A stretch of DNA of 64,000 nucleotides from Armillaria gallica (taxonomy: Eukaryota > Basidiomycota > Agaricomycetes > Agaricales > Physalacriaceae). The DNA is taken from NCBI GenBank assembly GCA_037576215.1, contig JBANDB010000001.1, forward strand, positions 682,001-746,000. Direction: 5' to 3'. Shown piece by piece: positions 23,601 to 35,376 of the stretch; position 1 is the stretch's first letter; the number at the start of each line of letters is the position of its first letter. The notes beneath the pieces are model-generated. The model was not told where the DNA came from. It saw only the letters and a program-made list of their open reading frames with translations, and ran no database searches. The position numbers and the translations under genes are program-made.

Positions 23601-23695
23601 ATTTCGCCGGCCCCACGCCAAGCTCGTCATTTGAGAAAATAAAGAACCACTTCAAATGTATGAATTATAATTCCATATAAAAGCAAGTTTATAAA

Positions 23696-23999
23696 TTAAA
23701 CAAATGCTCCGATCTTTGGAACAACTACTAAACAGGCGATAAAAAAACACGCGTAGATGATGAACCTTATTGACCAGCCAACAATGCCGGTAACTTTTTC
23801 CAAACCAGCCCATAACAGTTGCCATAACTCGATCCCAGCAATGAACGTGGCGGCGCAGAACACGGTGAAAATTATGATGATGCGGGCTACAGTGATTGGA
23901 CCGTATCTGCCTGCAAGATATGGATGGAATGCCCCTGTACTCACTGATCACATAGACATATACAAGGGAGAATACGAGCGCCGATCCAAGGACATCCAT
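23696..23999 (-). CDS. Family 'G2' small membrane protein, copy with shortened intron
   Basis: Homologous to 46605-46923. ATG at 23999, exon 1 MDVLGSALVFSLVYVYVI, then a GT...AG interval of only 34 nt (23911-23944) where the other copy has a 49-nt intron, then an exon encoding RYGPITV...IAGIELWQLLWAGLEK and ending at a stop at 23696. Two or three hydrophobic helices are evident (exon 1; IIIIFTVFCAATFIAGI; IRFIIYACFFIACLVVV). A 34-nt intron is short for fungi, so splicing here is doubtful even though the coding sequence is intact. Function unknown. Confidence 0.5.
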
Positions 24000-24071
24000 G
24001 CTGGCTTTGTTGCCAATGTCAAGTAGCGAAGCCTTGGAGGGTCTTGGAAGCTTACCTGGCAGGGGCTGGGG

Positions 24072-24821
24072 TCAAAGTAGGGGCTCTAAAGCGACAATGC
24101 TTCCTGTGCCAGTGTGAGGAAAAGCAGGTATGAGGCCCAAGCCGCAAGTGTGGCAAGCACGAGGGAGAAGCGGCCAATGAGAGAATGCTTTCCCATTTCC
24201 CATGCATGATAGAAGACAGGGATCAAGGATTAAGCTCTTCATGATAGATATAGGCACCATGGACGAATCTCGACTGACGATGCCCTTGGTCTGTCGCTTA
24301 AACTCTTCAATTCTATGCCACATGTCCATAAGCCAATGCGACGAGGAACGAAAAGAGCGACGATACCATAAATTGTTACGAACTACTTTCCACGCGTTGT
24401 ATACCTCGAGTACAACTTCTTCAAATGAAGTGAACTCTCTGGGTTTGGATTGGGATGTCTCTTTGGGACCATGAACAAAAGAACATATGTGAGACCCTAT
24501 TAGTCCAACAATCGAGGACCGTTTGTGCGCCGTCCTAGATAGTGGCCTCAGCTCTATTGACTGTCTTGCTTTCCCAGTTTTCTTTACTGAAGTCTTTGAG
24601 GGTGGGAGCCTAGAGTTCTGATATTTTTCCATCGTAACGGGTTTGATGCTGTCTGTTCGAGCGTGGAGAACCAAGCGATAAGAAAGCATGTCGTGTTTAT
24701 CGAAAGTATTAACATCCGGACACTGGCACTTTTCACTCCCTCTTATTTGGAGAATAACCTCCCGTGAGCATTCTATGGTTGCTTTGTCGTGTTGGGAGGG
24801 TATAATGTTGATTGCGAGCAT
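24072..24821 (-). CDS. Hypothetical 249-aa protein, family 'G1'
   Basis: Long single minus-strand frame, one of the longest outside the retrotransposon. The middle part (SSIVGLIGSHICSFVHGPKE) is shared with the degraded copy at 5940-7050. The C-terminal part (SIMKSLILDPCLL) is shared with 46285-46551 (+), where a 5-bp deletion changes the downstream frame. The last 40 residues could also be read in an alternative frame giving a membrane helix (SLVLATLAAWASYLLFLTL), so the true exon structure is uncertain. It lies directly upstream of the G2 copy on the same strand. No recognised domain. Confidence 0.35.
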   Translation of the reverse strand: MLAINIIPSQHDKATIECSREVILQIRGSEKCQCPDVNTFDKHDMLSYRLVLHARTDSIKPVTMEKYQNSRLPPSKTSVKKTGKARQSIELRPLSRTAHKRSSIVGLIGSHICSFVHGPKETSQSKPREFTSFEEVVLEVYNAWKVVRNNLWYRRSFRSSSHWLMDMWHRIEEFKRQTKGIVSRDSSMVPISIMKSLILDPCLLSCMGNGKAFSHWPLLPRACHTCGLGLIPAFPHTGTGSIVALEPLL

Positions 24822-25330
24822 CTGTCGTTGTCCTGGTCGTAACCCTCAGATGCGAAGCAAACCAGATTGATAGTAGTCGAAAGGTGTACCAAAAGAAAGG
24901 CTATGCAGTCTCGCAGGCAAATCAACTCTTCTGACAGGTGGCACCGAGGTTATTGAGGCCTTGGTACCTCCTAGGAGCTACTCTCGATTATAAGATTCAT
25001 AATATTACACACAGCGACGCGAAAGCGGCTCCCCAACATCCAGGCCCCAGACAATGCGCCATTTCGAGACCGTCGTCGAGCGAAGCACAAGCATGGCAAT
25101 GTGTAGAATCACCGACGACGCCCTTGGGAGCAGCTTTGGTAACAATATAGCGCCTGTACTGCTTGTGAGATTCATCACTCCGTACAGAATGATTAATGAA
25201 AGGTAACACGGTGTTCACCCCAACGTCCACCGTCAAATGACCATCGACCAGGAATCGATTATGTGTTGCGTTTTCTTTTCTCGGTACTAGTTGTCGGAAG
25301 GTGAGCGTACCATCGGATCTGCACAGCAAG
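24822..25330 (-). pseudogene. Upstream part of the family 'G1' region
   Basis: The minus-strand frame 24997-25329 (110 aa) includes KQYRRYIVTKAAPKGVVGDS and THCHACASLDDGLEMAH, with a diverged match on the minus strand at 6780-6900. Together with 24072-24821 it may be the 5' part of one multi-exon gene. I cannot place the splice sites with confidence. Confidence 0.3.
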
Positions 25331-25527
25331 ACGATGTGAAGAAATCAAGCATGATACACCTGCATGGTGATGATCGTCGTCGAGAACAAAATCATTCTAT
25401 CCCACATGCATTTCAAAAGCGATTTCAATTCTTAGCCTGGCAAGCCCAAGTTAAATGAGGAGTAAAACTGGTATCAATGGAGCAAAGACATAAGAAATAA
25501 AGCGGTTGAACTTTGCCATGAGTCCGT

Positions 25528-26772
25528 CTAAGCAGGGGGAACAGTAATGTCAGACTCGGTACCCCATACAGTAGCATCATCCCACATGCTATCATTGGCA
25601 CCAAGTTCCTCAAAACCAGCAGGTGGAAGCGCCTTCAAAGTCTTCCAAGATCCATCTGTAGAATAGACTTCCGACGACACGTCATTGTACGCAATTAGCA
25701 TACTTGTGGCAAGGTAGACCCTACCGTCGGCTCTGAGATTCGTCCCATTGATAGCGAGGATGTTCATGGTCGGATTCATGTTGGACATCGAAAAGGCTTG
25801 CAAGTTCCTCCAGGGACCATTCTCAGCACCAATGTTTTTGCCGTTAAAGTAGAGAGTATACGAGTCCTCCCTAGCAAGCAACATGAGATATCGAATGGAT
25901 GAGAATGTGAGGAGACGTACACAGAGAGAACTATCTTGCCGCAGATAGCAGCTTTCCCATAGGGCGAAGTGATGGTCTTGCGGAAGGGCCTGTGGCCACG
26001 AGGAGCATCCCCGCTCGAAATGGTCTCGCTCATCTCGATCCAGGGTACCCCCGTCATGTTCAACGCATGCGGGAGTACAAACAGCTGACCCCAAGGGGTG
26101 CGTGTCCTAGGCATAACCAGGACTGCGTTATTCCACATAGAGTCGTCCAAGGTCGGGTTGGTCCAACCGGCTGGTGGTGGAGCTTGGAGTGTCTTCCAGG
26201 CCGAGTCATTGACGATGGTCTGTGATGTACCGTCCTTGCAGTCAACAACGATCGTCGCGATCAAGGAAGGGGCTTGTCCTATGTTCACGGCGATCGCAAA
26301 GACGTTGTCGCCTTCAGGATTGAGAACGACAGTGTAGAAGGCAGGGTTCTTCCAACCCACCCAGCTCCGATCTCTATGCCATTGACGTTGATGGAGCAGA
26401 TGTCGCCGCTATGCAAGCCTGAGTACAAACCGTCATGTACACATTGGAATAACACATACCTAGAGATGAGGATGGTAGCACAAACTGGATAATTCATGGG
26501 AGAATATGGGATCTTCTTGCGGAATGGCCGTACTCCAAGGTGGGCACCCGTCTCTCCTGTCCAGATCCAGATAGAGTAGTAAAAAAACAATTCGGCGTGA
26601 CACTGTTAGCGCGCGCATCCAGCGACCGAACTGACAATACGTCGGTGGGCACGTCTAAAATGGCATGAGCGTAGGGAACAATGAACCACGCGACGGAAAA
26701 GCTCTCACCTGCACTACGCGGCAACAGAGTACCGGTTACGACGGATAAGAAAGCAGGTATGAGATACATCAC
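25528..26772 (-). CDS. Secreted protein with two galactose-binding-like domains (two apparent frameshifts)
   Basis: Minus-strand gene. Exon 1 (26709-26772) encodes a signal-peptide-like start, MMYLIPAFLSVVTGTLL. A 53-nt intron is followed by a first domain with WIWTGE, VRPFRKK, CATILIS, a 51-nt intron (26409-26459), then NVNGIEIGAG, WKNPAFYTVVLNPEGDNVFA and DSAWKTLQAPPP. A second copy of the domain has GHRPFRKTI, a 50-nt intron (25871-25920), then SYTLYFNGKNIG, PTMNILAINGTN, GSWKTLKALPP and a stop at 25528. The two halves repeat the same motif order, a beta-sandwich pattern like that of carbohydrate-binding domains common in fungal secretomes; carbohydrate binding is inferred. Two single-base frame changes occur, one at a 7-T run (plus 26581-26587) and one at a G run near 26352-26362. 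They are either sequence errors or recent mutations. Confidence 0.6.
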
Positions 26773-26779
26773 TATAGAG

Positions 26780-27850
26780 CAGTTTCGTCATATGAGTGCA
26801 AGTGAGAAAGAGAAAGTGGGGAAATTTCACGTTTGGAAAACATCTTGCAGGTAAGCTTGATGATTTCTTTCAGTAATCGTCGAGCCCTTTTATATGAAAA
26901 TGAATCCTATAAATGTTCTAACTCAAAGATGCAAGCAGCCAATGGACTGCCAAGTGCGATTGACAGGCCTAAAATCTCTGTGGAGACTATATTGCCGGTG
27001 GTCTTCGATGGGTTCTGTCTCGTGTCATAGAAGGCATGGTGAAGGGAGAACGTCCTATGATGGTTCTATCACGGCGTCTAAGCCACTGTTTCCGCTGGAT
27101 GAAAGTGCGCAGCAAAGAGGTGGGTCAGTCTCGAGCCGGTATGACCTCTGACCGGCTCCGAGTATACTTCAACCTAAAGATCCTATGTACAAACATAGGC
27201 GAAGCGAGACTTCCTTGCTTTACCATCGGCGTTGATTAAGTTGCATGCTCATGACAAAGAGCATAGAGACTGAACAACGACTGAGCTTTGAACAGAATGT
27301 AGCACGAGTTGCAGAAGTCAAAAGAACGAGAAATGTCTCGGCTAAACGCTAGTATCATGAAGTTGCGCCGGCGTGAGGCGCAAGAGAAGGGAAGAATGAC
27401 CTTCAGCACACCATGATGGGCACTGTTTATGGAAATGACCCACGCCATACCGCGAGTCCCAGTCAGCAGTCACCGCGATGATGCTAAACCGACGACGACA
27501 GGATTCGGTGTAATGAAGGAATGGAATATGCATGGCTAAAGTTCCTACGACCGATGGTTTCATCGTTGACGTGCAGGACGTATGCAACTCTCAACCTAGA
27601 TCACAAGTTAGTTGTGTCAAGTCGAATCGAAAAAATCAACGTACGAAGTTCGGCATAGCGACAGATGATCCGATCTCTACAAGTCACTCTGGGATGTCAA
27701 CTGACATAATTCTTAGCAGAAATATTGTATAACTTGGTGTTGACTTGTGTTGACCAGCACTTCATTTGATGAAAAACAAAGCATGGCAGGGTCCAGAATG
27801 AGTTAAAGTTCTCGGCAAGCTTGATGCCGGAGTCTAATACTCTGAGGGAT
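26780..27850. other. No supported gene
   Basis: Short overlapping ORFs on both strands (65-85 residues). I find no paralogue within the window and no motif. It probably contains the upstream region of the lectin-like gene at its left end. Confidence 0.35.
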
Positions 27851-27858
27851 CTACTCAA

Positions 27859-28410
27859 TCATCCGTGGAGAGCACCAATGAAACGAACTGAAAGGCGAAA
27901 GACGGTTCTACTTTGGTGACGTTCCATAAACAAGTACGTCACGTTGAGCCGCGTCCGCTCACACCCATATTGACACCATCCGATAATCCTCCATGAGGCT
28001 TCGACCCCAGTCTTTGACTGGATGTTAACTGCATGCATGAAATCAGACTACATCGAAGCATCACGAGACCGTGCAAACGTACGTATCGCATCCGAATTGA
28101 CCACATCCAATTCAGAACCGGTGAAATTACTAAACCGACGATCGCCTCGAGGTATGGAGGATCCTTCAATTTCAGCAATACAATACACCACTACCAAAGT
28201 CTCATCTCCTTCTTTTGCCTCCATTGGTGTATGGCAGGTCACCGCCTGCTCAAATAGGCCGACCGGTACATTTCTGAAAGAGGCCCTGAAAACCCACTTG
28301 GACCCCGACCTCGAGTTCGAAATTTGGAGACACCACGTCGCTCCCGTGTACGGGACATTGGCTGATATCTGATACGAACTGCTCAAGTGCTGAATAAATG
28401 TTTGATGCAT
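27859..28410 (-). CDS. Unrecognised two-exon gene (165 aa)
   Basis: Exon 1 (28083-28410) starts at ATG and contains FRASFRNVPVGLFEQAVTCH and ETLVVVYCIAEIEGSS. A 54-nt intron (28029-28082) begins GTACGT and ends GCATGCAG. Exon 2 (27859-28028) encodes NIQSKTGVEASWRIIGWCQ and continues to a stop, 498 nt in frame overall. The long open frame after splicing supports the model. The plus strand is also partly open (28022-28372), so strand assignment is not certain. No signal peptide or membrane helix; function unknown. No second copy in the window. Confidence 0.4.
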
Positions 28411-28579
28411 TTGAGCACATTACGCAGTCCGGCACCGGTAGTAACGCAGAGAAGATGACAATTGGGAAAGGAGGTGGGTAGGCCAAATGGGGTAGGACTC
28501 GTCCAACGGTACAATGGTACCCACCAACAACAGGGCTCTCAATAGCACGCTCAGAAAAAGAGGGGATTAGAGAATTCGA

Positions 28580-28880
28580 TTACCACTCTGGGGAGGAGAG
28601 TTGGTGGGATGAGGACGAACTCAAAGGAGGGGTACGTTTTATCGAGACAGGGCGTGAGACGATGGCACCCGTAGAGTCGTCTTGGATGACGGACACGGAG
28701 ACGCCATCGCGCTTCAGGCTAGTGGTAGCAGTGTTGGTGAGGGAGACGTAGACAGGGTGAGCTGGTGACGGAATGCACGCTGTCATGCACAGGATGGTAT
28801 CGCCCCAACAGAACTTTTGGCCCAGATGTTGAACGCTGCCATCGTCATGAATGCGCTGGGGGGTAGACAACGACGACCTC
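28580..28880 (-). pseudogene. Family 'K' fragment
   Basis: One 100-aa minus-strand frame carries the family's clearest segment: PVYVSLTNTATTSLKRDG, VSVIQDDSTGAIVSRPVSIK, then SSSSHQL and a stop. It joins directly to a C-segment fragment of the repeat unit at about 28870, so the upstream exons are missing. Useful as the reference sequence for reading the more damaged K copies. Confidence 0.45.
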
Positions 28881-31800
28881 ATTCAGGGCTGTTCTACCAG
28901 CTCTCATGGAGCAGCTTTGATGTACTATTCCTAGTACACCAAAGAAACCTCATGCAGTTTTCCACTAAATTGCAACGATTGTCCTACGGCAATTAGCTCG
29001 GGGTTAGCAGTGCAGAACAAGCAAGACATACCGGAGATAGGCTTGTCCTCTGTGCAGAATTCCGTGCCAGTGGTTACCAGTTTCTGCGGAATGAAGGCTT
29101 TGGACGTGCAGATGCGGAGACTTCCAGACTGCAAAATGGGCACGCTCCATCGTGTTTTAAGCGGACTGTGACACCTATCCTATGTAAGAGCTCGTGGGTG
29201 AAACAGTGGGACAATTAGGTGTCGCGCCACGAGCGCAATAAAGAATGTAAAGCTATAATCGGAACTGTTAGGTGCATATCGAGCCAAACCAATCATCGAA
29301 GGTCGTACTGAAATAAAAGTTTCGGACCGTGGGGCAACACATGTCCCGTTACCAGCACAGTGAAGCAGATGCATGCAATGTCCTGTGTATCGGACTGGAA
29401 AGACCTTGTATTCGATAGGGAAAATGTGATGCGTGAAGAATCGTCGATATACTTGAATGCAAATGGTTGTGTCCTGCGAGTTAACTAGCTTGAGGTATTT
29501 GTGTTAAGATCAGGCAGAGCCGACGGGGGAAAACATACCAGATTCAGGATCTAATCTTGTCCTCAAAAAGAGATACTTGATATCACTTGTAACACAGAGG
29601 ATATGTTTGCACTTTCTCAAGAGAAAGATCGCTTCGTTCCATGGTCTTCTGCAAGGCTGGATGAGTAGGTATATATATGCCAGAGAACGTTACCCACAGG
29701 CATCCATCTTAACGTCTCTTCAATCACCATCCTCATATCATGACTAGTACAGGACATTATTTTCACGAACGTCAGAGGTCGGAATTGTTGCATGACAGTA
29801 ACCGCATATATGCTATAAAATCGGGGACAGCCGCACTGCAATTGCTTCAAACATCCATCGGCAACGTCTTGGCTCGCCAAAAGGGACTCATCCATCAGTG
29901 TAGAGAATTTGCTAATATCGAGAAGTTAATAACTAAGACGTGCGTTAACAGACAGACGCACCAGGTCCTTGTATTGAGAAACGCCGCTCTACAAGACTTC
30001 CTTTGGACTGCTCAATGCATGTACAATGGTGAATTTGCATCTATATCCTTCACAATCAATGAGCTGGACATTCAAAGGTTTGTTCAGAAGTGGCTCCCAC
30101 AAGATCAGGTTTGTGTCTATAACATGTGGAATTAGTTGATGATCATACGGCAGAGAAAAGTTGGAGAAAAGGTGAACCATTGGCATAGTGTTCCGATGGC
30201 TCGGCTTCGCACGGCTTGGCATGACTTCTTGTGACTTGGAAGTCATCACGACTTCCAGCCAAAATTTGTCAGCAACCCAGCTCGAAGTCATATCAACTTG
30301 GCATGAAGTCGGCATGCTGTTGACTTTACTAGACATTACTCAAAATAGCAATATCAAACTTCAATTTCAGCGGATAAGCTACAATGCTGGGTATATGCTA
30401 GTCAATCAGAGAGTTTGAGGTCACTGCACATATATTGCATGTAAAGATGTCCCAAAAGGTGTTATAGTATAATTATTAATGGGTACCGGCAACTCCCTAC
30501 TAAATTCGGGCTCCAAGCATTACTGAAAATGGACTGAGATACCCAAGTTTTATGGATGCACCTGCTGTGGGCCGAAGGTGCAAGATTCAGCAGTATTTTC
30601 GCTGGAACAATTTACTCAGAATATAATTTTACATGTTTTCTCTGAGGCAGATCTTTTAATTTACATCATTTTAATTGATTTCTGCAAAACTTCTCATGCT
30701 TGCACAATATATTTTCAACTTTTGTCTCAAAGAAAACATGTATTATAATCAGAAAGGCATCCCCACGAATTTCTGGAGGAATTGGCCTTCTGTGGAAGCC
30801 TATATGAGATACACAAGTTTACACTATAAATAAGTACAAATAGTCATGTCGCGCCAATTTTGTCACAGCGTACGGTGATTGATTGTTCCTGGATACACTA
30901 TTTTAGGTGGAAATAAATGTAAATTACTATACAGACACTTTGGGACAGTCCGGACAAAGAGACATGACAAAATATACAGTAGCCCTGTTCTCTCAGCTAT
31001 GGCAGAGAGACACAGTAGCTACAAGCAAGCCAGGTATATTAACAATAATGGATGGTTATTACAGTGATTACAGTTCTATAGAACACTATTTAGCATAGAA
31101 CCATAGGACATACACTTTACAGGTCCTCCGAAGGTTCTTTGGAGGGTCATAGACGAATACAGAAGTGATTTGCCGCTGGAAGGCCCAAAAAGGCGCTTAC
31201 TCAGCTCACGATCCAGAACCGGGAGTTGCTGGTACCCATATAGACTATAAGTTATAGAATGGCTCGCTGTGGATGGTGGACGAGGGTGGGAACATTGTGG
31301 CTGTGTTGCAAAACGTCCAGTTTGGGAAATTGGGCCGTATTTTGCAGCCGATGGCATATTGACTCGAAGCCGGAGTCAAGCCGATCACACTGGCTCGACT
31401 TCTTTCGGCATGATTCCATCGGCATGCGACTGGAAGCTGAGTCATCAGAATACTACATTGGCATTCCAACTTGAGGATTGTTTGGCGGCACCTAGATCGC
31501 GGCATTCATATTTTTCAATTGAAGAATCCATGTCAATCTTGAGCGCCAGAGGCACGAGTACCGAGTAGATAGGACGTGCATGTCGTGTCCGAAGAATAAT
31601 TCCGTTGGTCAATTTCAAGCTCCGATCGTATTGCTTTAGCTGCAATCCCGGCCTAAAATCAGCGCTGTCAAATATCAAACAGTTGCTCCCTTATAAAGTT
31701 CTGTATGACCTCCGGTATGGTTCATATGAAATTTCAGAATGAATATTATCTACCAATTGATAATTTCTAGCGAGGCGATGGCAAAACAAAAAGTTTTCAA

Positions 31801-31990
31801 AAACCCGAGTCCAGGAGTAAGCATCTAATACGGCTTGCCAGGCTCCTATGAAGCTGCTGAAGTATTGCGCCCCGGGCCAGCGAATTGTCCTACTTTATTC
31901 ACCAAGACGTAGGTGAAGGAAGCGACATTGTTGGCCGTGCTGCCTTCAAATTGATCCCTGTTGATAGTTTCAACTTTCAGCTTTAGCCCC
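28870..31990 (+). repeat. Partial repeat unit copy V, interrupted by a hAT-like element
   Basis: Segments C (28870-29200), D (29200-30185, resuming at 31464) and the beginning of E (31690-31990) lie in the same orientation as copies I and III. The E start ('cttgccaggctcctatgaag...') breaks off at about 32000, where an A/B segment of copy III begins, so this is a truncated tandem neighbour of copy III. Confidence 0.65.
30178..31463. mobile_element. Non-autonomous hAT-like element (1270 bp) with 8-bp TSD
   Basis: The element spans 30186-31455. Left end TAGTGTTCCGATGGCTCGGC and right end (reverse complement) TAGTATTCTGATGACTCAGC match at 16 of 20 positions. The flanking 8-bp direct repeat CATTGGCA lies at 30178-30185 and 31456-31463. 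The ends fit the hAT YARNG rule. Related but empty sites exist at 11482-11490 ('accattggcattta') and near 34785. Subterminal regions repeat 'ggcatga' and 'gaagtc' words in both orientations. The interior has no transposase frame (longest ORF 99 aa), so it would need a transposase supplied in trans. Confidence 0.8.
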
Positions 31991-34900
31991 TTGTAAGGCA
32001 GCATTCGGATTGGGTGGTATGAAAGAGAGTATTACACACCTGTAGAGTATCCCATCCAGTAAATTCAGTCCCATCAGGATGTTCGTCTGAAAGTACAGTA
32101 GCGTTATTCGTGCATATCGGCGGCATAGCGGATAGATGCAGGGCTTCAAGAGTTCAATATGCAATTCTGGCATTATATGCTTGACGACCTCTGGTGATTA
32201 AGTTTGTGCTGCATGCATACAAAATACAACAGAAGAATCGAAGGTTGGACTGACACATATCCACGAGAGGAGAGTGGATAGTCCTGATGCCTGGCTGTAC
32301 CCAAGTCAGTGGCACGTTGTTACAAACTGTGATGAGACGTACATGCAGAAACCGTCAATACTTCGCAGATAGTTTTGTCAAGTGCGTTTTTCCTTTGCAT
32401 TACCTTCCCCCCGAATCCAAGTGTACTAAAGCACTAGAAATGGACCGGGACACGGACAGGGAATGGAGTCTTTGAGTGAGTTTTGCGCAGACAGTACGAC
32501 TGTAGAAGAAAGCAGGCAGAGACGGAGATTTGTGGAGACGAGAACCACAATACAGCAATCTGAGCGTTGCATCCTTGTCTGGGATGACCAACACATGCGC
32601 CATGGATCAGAGTCCGATCTTGACGTAGAAATGTTATAGTAGTGCATCCGTGACATTGGCAGCCGCAGGAGTGGAACAATAAGGGCCGGGGGTTAAACCA
32701 CAGTTATGTCCCATGGTTCAGGACCGCCTGGTGTTTCCATAAACGAGAAAATGATATCGGAACAAAGGTGCCAACCTTCCCTTGAAATAAGCGCGGATCT
32801 AACTTGTGCGTGGCATCTACCTGGCTTCAATGGCTGGCATATCTTCAGGAAAATTGGAGGAGGTAATCAAAAACTTATTTGAGGTGGAGCTAGCCCATCC
32901 AAAGGGTGTACATTGGATAGTCCATACCGGCAGCTCTCTGGCCTTTCCTCGGTGTCTTCACGGAAGTCATCAATGGAGGAAAGCAAGAGTGTTTTGCACT
33001 GTGACAGAGCTGATGATGTCTCCCAATCGCGAAGAAATGTGGTCGGTTCAAGATCCACAGGATACATTATCCTCCCTTGATTGATATACATCTTATTACA
33101 GCTAACCCGTGTACGAGATCGCTGATGGGGATGGTTGGATGTCGGGCTGAGAAGGCGACACATGAATTCTGATGTTGAGTGTCGATCATGTGTACTATTT
33201 CCAACGTTAGATACGCATCATCTGAAACGATAGTTGAGTGACGTACCTACTTGTAGACACTCTGAACGTTCAGAATGTGGGCTTCAACTGCGTTGGGCGA
33301 TGTCCTTGGTCGATGAGCAGGATGGGACCGAATACGACAGTTGCTGTCATTATAAATGCAGTGGGTAGACAACGACGACCTCGCTGTTCTACCAGCTCTC
33401 AAAGGGCAGCTTTGACGCACTATCCAGTACATTGAAGAAACCTCATGCAATTTGCCACTTAATTGCAATGATCGACCTGCAGCAATTAGCTCGAGACTAG
33501 CAGTGCAGAACAAACAAGACATACATTGTTCAGGAGTTGGGCTTGTCCTCTGTGAAGAATTTCATTGCCATTGGTTACCAATTTTTGCGGAATGAACGGA
33601 ATGAAGGATTTAGAGGCATCGGTGCGATGACTTTCAGACCGCAAAATGGGCGCGCTCCTTGAGTCTTGCTCTATCTTGTTTGAAGCGTACTGCTATGTAG
33701 AGAGTCGCGCCAATGTAACAGTGAGACGATTAGGTGTCATGCTGCGAGCACAGCAAATTCCAATGGAACTGTTAGGTGCGTATCGAGGCAGGAAATCGTT
33801 GAAGGCCGTACCGAATGAAAGTTTCAGACAGTGGTATGGATACGGGTTCCAGCAGAATTGGTCCAAGACTTTGGTATATATGAGGTCACGACTTCCTGGG
33901 TGCCCTTTAGATGAAGGCGACCATCGTGAGGTAACACGTGTCACGTAACCAGCACAGTGAAGCAGGTGCACGCAATGCCCTGTGCGTCGGCAAAGACCCT
34001 GCTTTTCGTGGAACGCTGCGGCTGCGAAAATTGTTGATATACTCGCTATGCAAATAGATGTGTCCCGTATATTGACTAACTTTGCGGTATTTAGCTAAAA
34101 ATCAGGCGGAGCAAACGGGGAGAAACATACTATGTTCAGGATCTAAACTTGTCCTTCAAAGGAGATACTTGATATCACTTGAAACACGGAGGATATGTCT
34201 GCACTTTCCCAAGAGAAAGATTGCTTCATTCCATACTCTTCTGCAAGGCTGGATGAGTAGGTATATATATGCTAGAGAACGTTACGCACAGGCATCCATC
34301 CCAATGTCACTTCGACCACCATCTTCATATCTTGACCAGTACAAGGTCCTCTTTTCACGAACGCCATAGGTCGGAATGATTGCATGAAACTAGTGGGCAT
34401 CGGTAATGGCACATATGCTATGAAAATTGGGACAGCCGCACTACAATTGCTTCGGATGTCCATCGACGGCTCGGCTTGCAAAAAAGGACGCGTTCATAGT
34501 TGTAAGAGATTCATCTGATATCGAGAAGTTGAATAATAACTAAGAGGTGTGTCAATGAAAAGAGGCGCACCAGGTTTCAAAACTCCTGCATGACCCTTGT
34601 ATTGAGAATCGCCGCTCGACAAAATTTCCTTTGGACTGCTCAATGCATGTATATTGGCAAATTTTCTCATATAACCTGGCACGTTCAGAGTAGCTCCCAC
34701 AAGATTGGAGGTTCATCGAAACGTTCATCTATAATATCTGGAAATTAGTGGATGATCGTATGGCGGAGACAAAGGCGCACCATTGGCGTTTTACTTGAGG
34801 ATTATTCGGCGGCACCTGTATATCATGTCGAAGACCCTTCTTGAGCGCTAGAAGCATGACTAACAAGTAGATAAGACGTGCATTTCGTGTCTCATGCTGA

Positions 34901-35376
34901 GAACGATCGGCACAATTGACGGTCCCATTGGCCATTGGCCATTTTAAAGCTCCGATTGTATTGTTCCAGGGAACCAAAATTCACTTTCAGGTCTAATAAG
35001 TACGACAACTACAAAGGACCTCCGGTATAGGTTAGATGTAATCTCAGAATATATATCCTCATCAAATTGATGATTTGGAACCAGTCTACGAAGTTGCTGA
35101 AGTATTGCGCTTCAGACCTGCGAATTGTCCTACTTTATTTACCAAGGCATGACATTGGTGGTCGAGCTGCCTTCAAATCGATGCCTGTTAATAGTTTCAA
35201 CTTTCAGCTTCACCCAGTTGTAAGGCAGCATTTGTGCCTACGGGTTGTCGCCGCATTTTTTGGGCTCGAGCGCCGGCAATCAGCCGCATCAGATGTCCCT
35301 AACAAGGCCAAAACCTTCGTTTTGCTGGTATCCGATTCATTCATCGCCATAGCTCGACACTCTTTGACACCTACTA

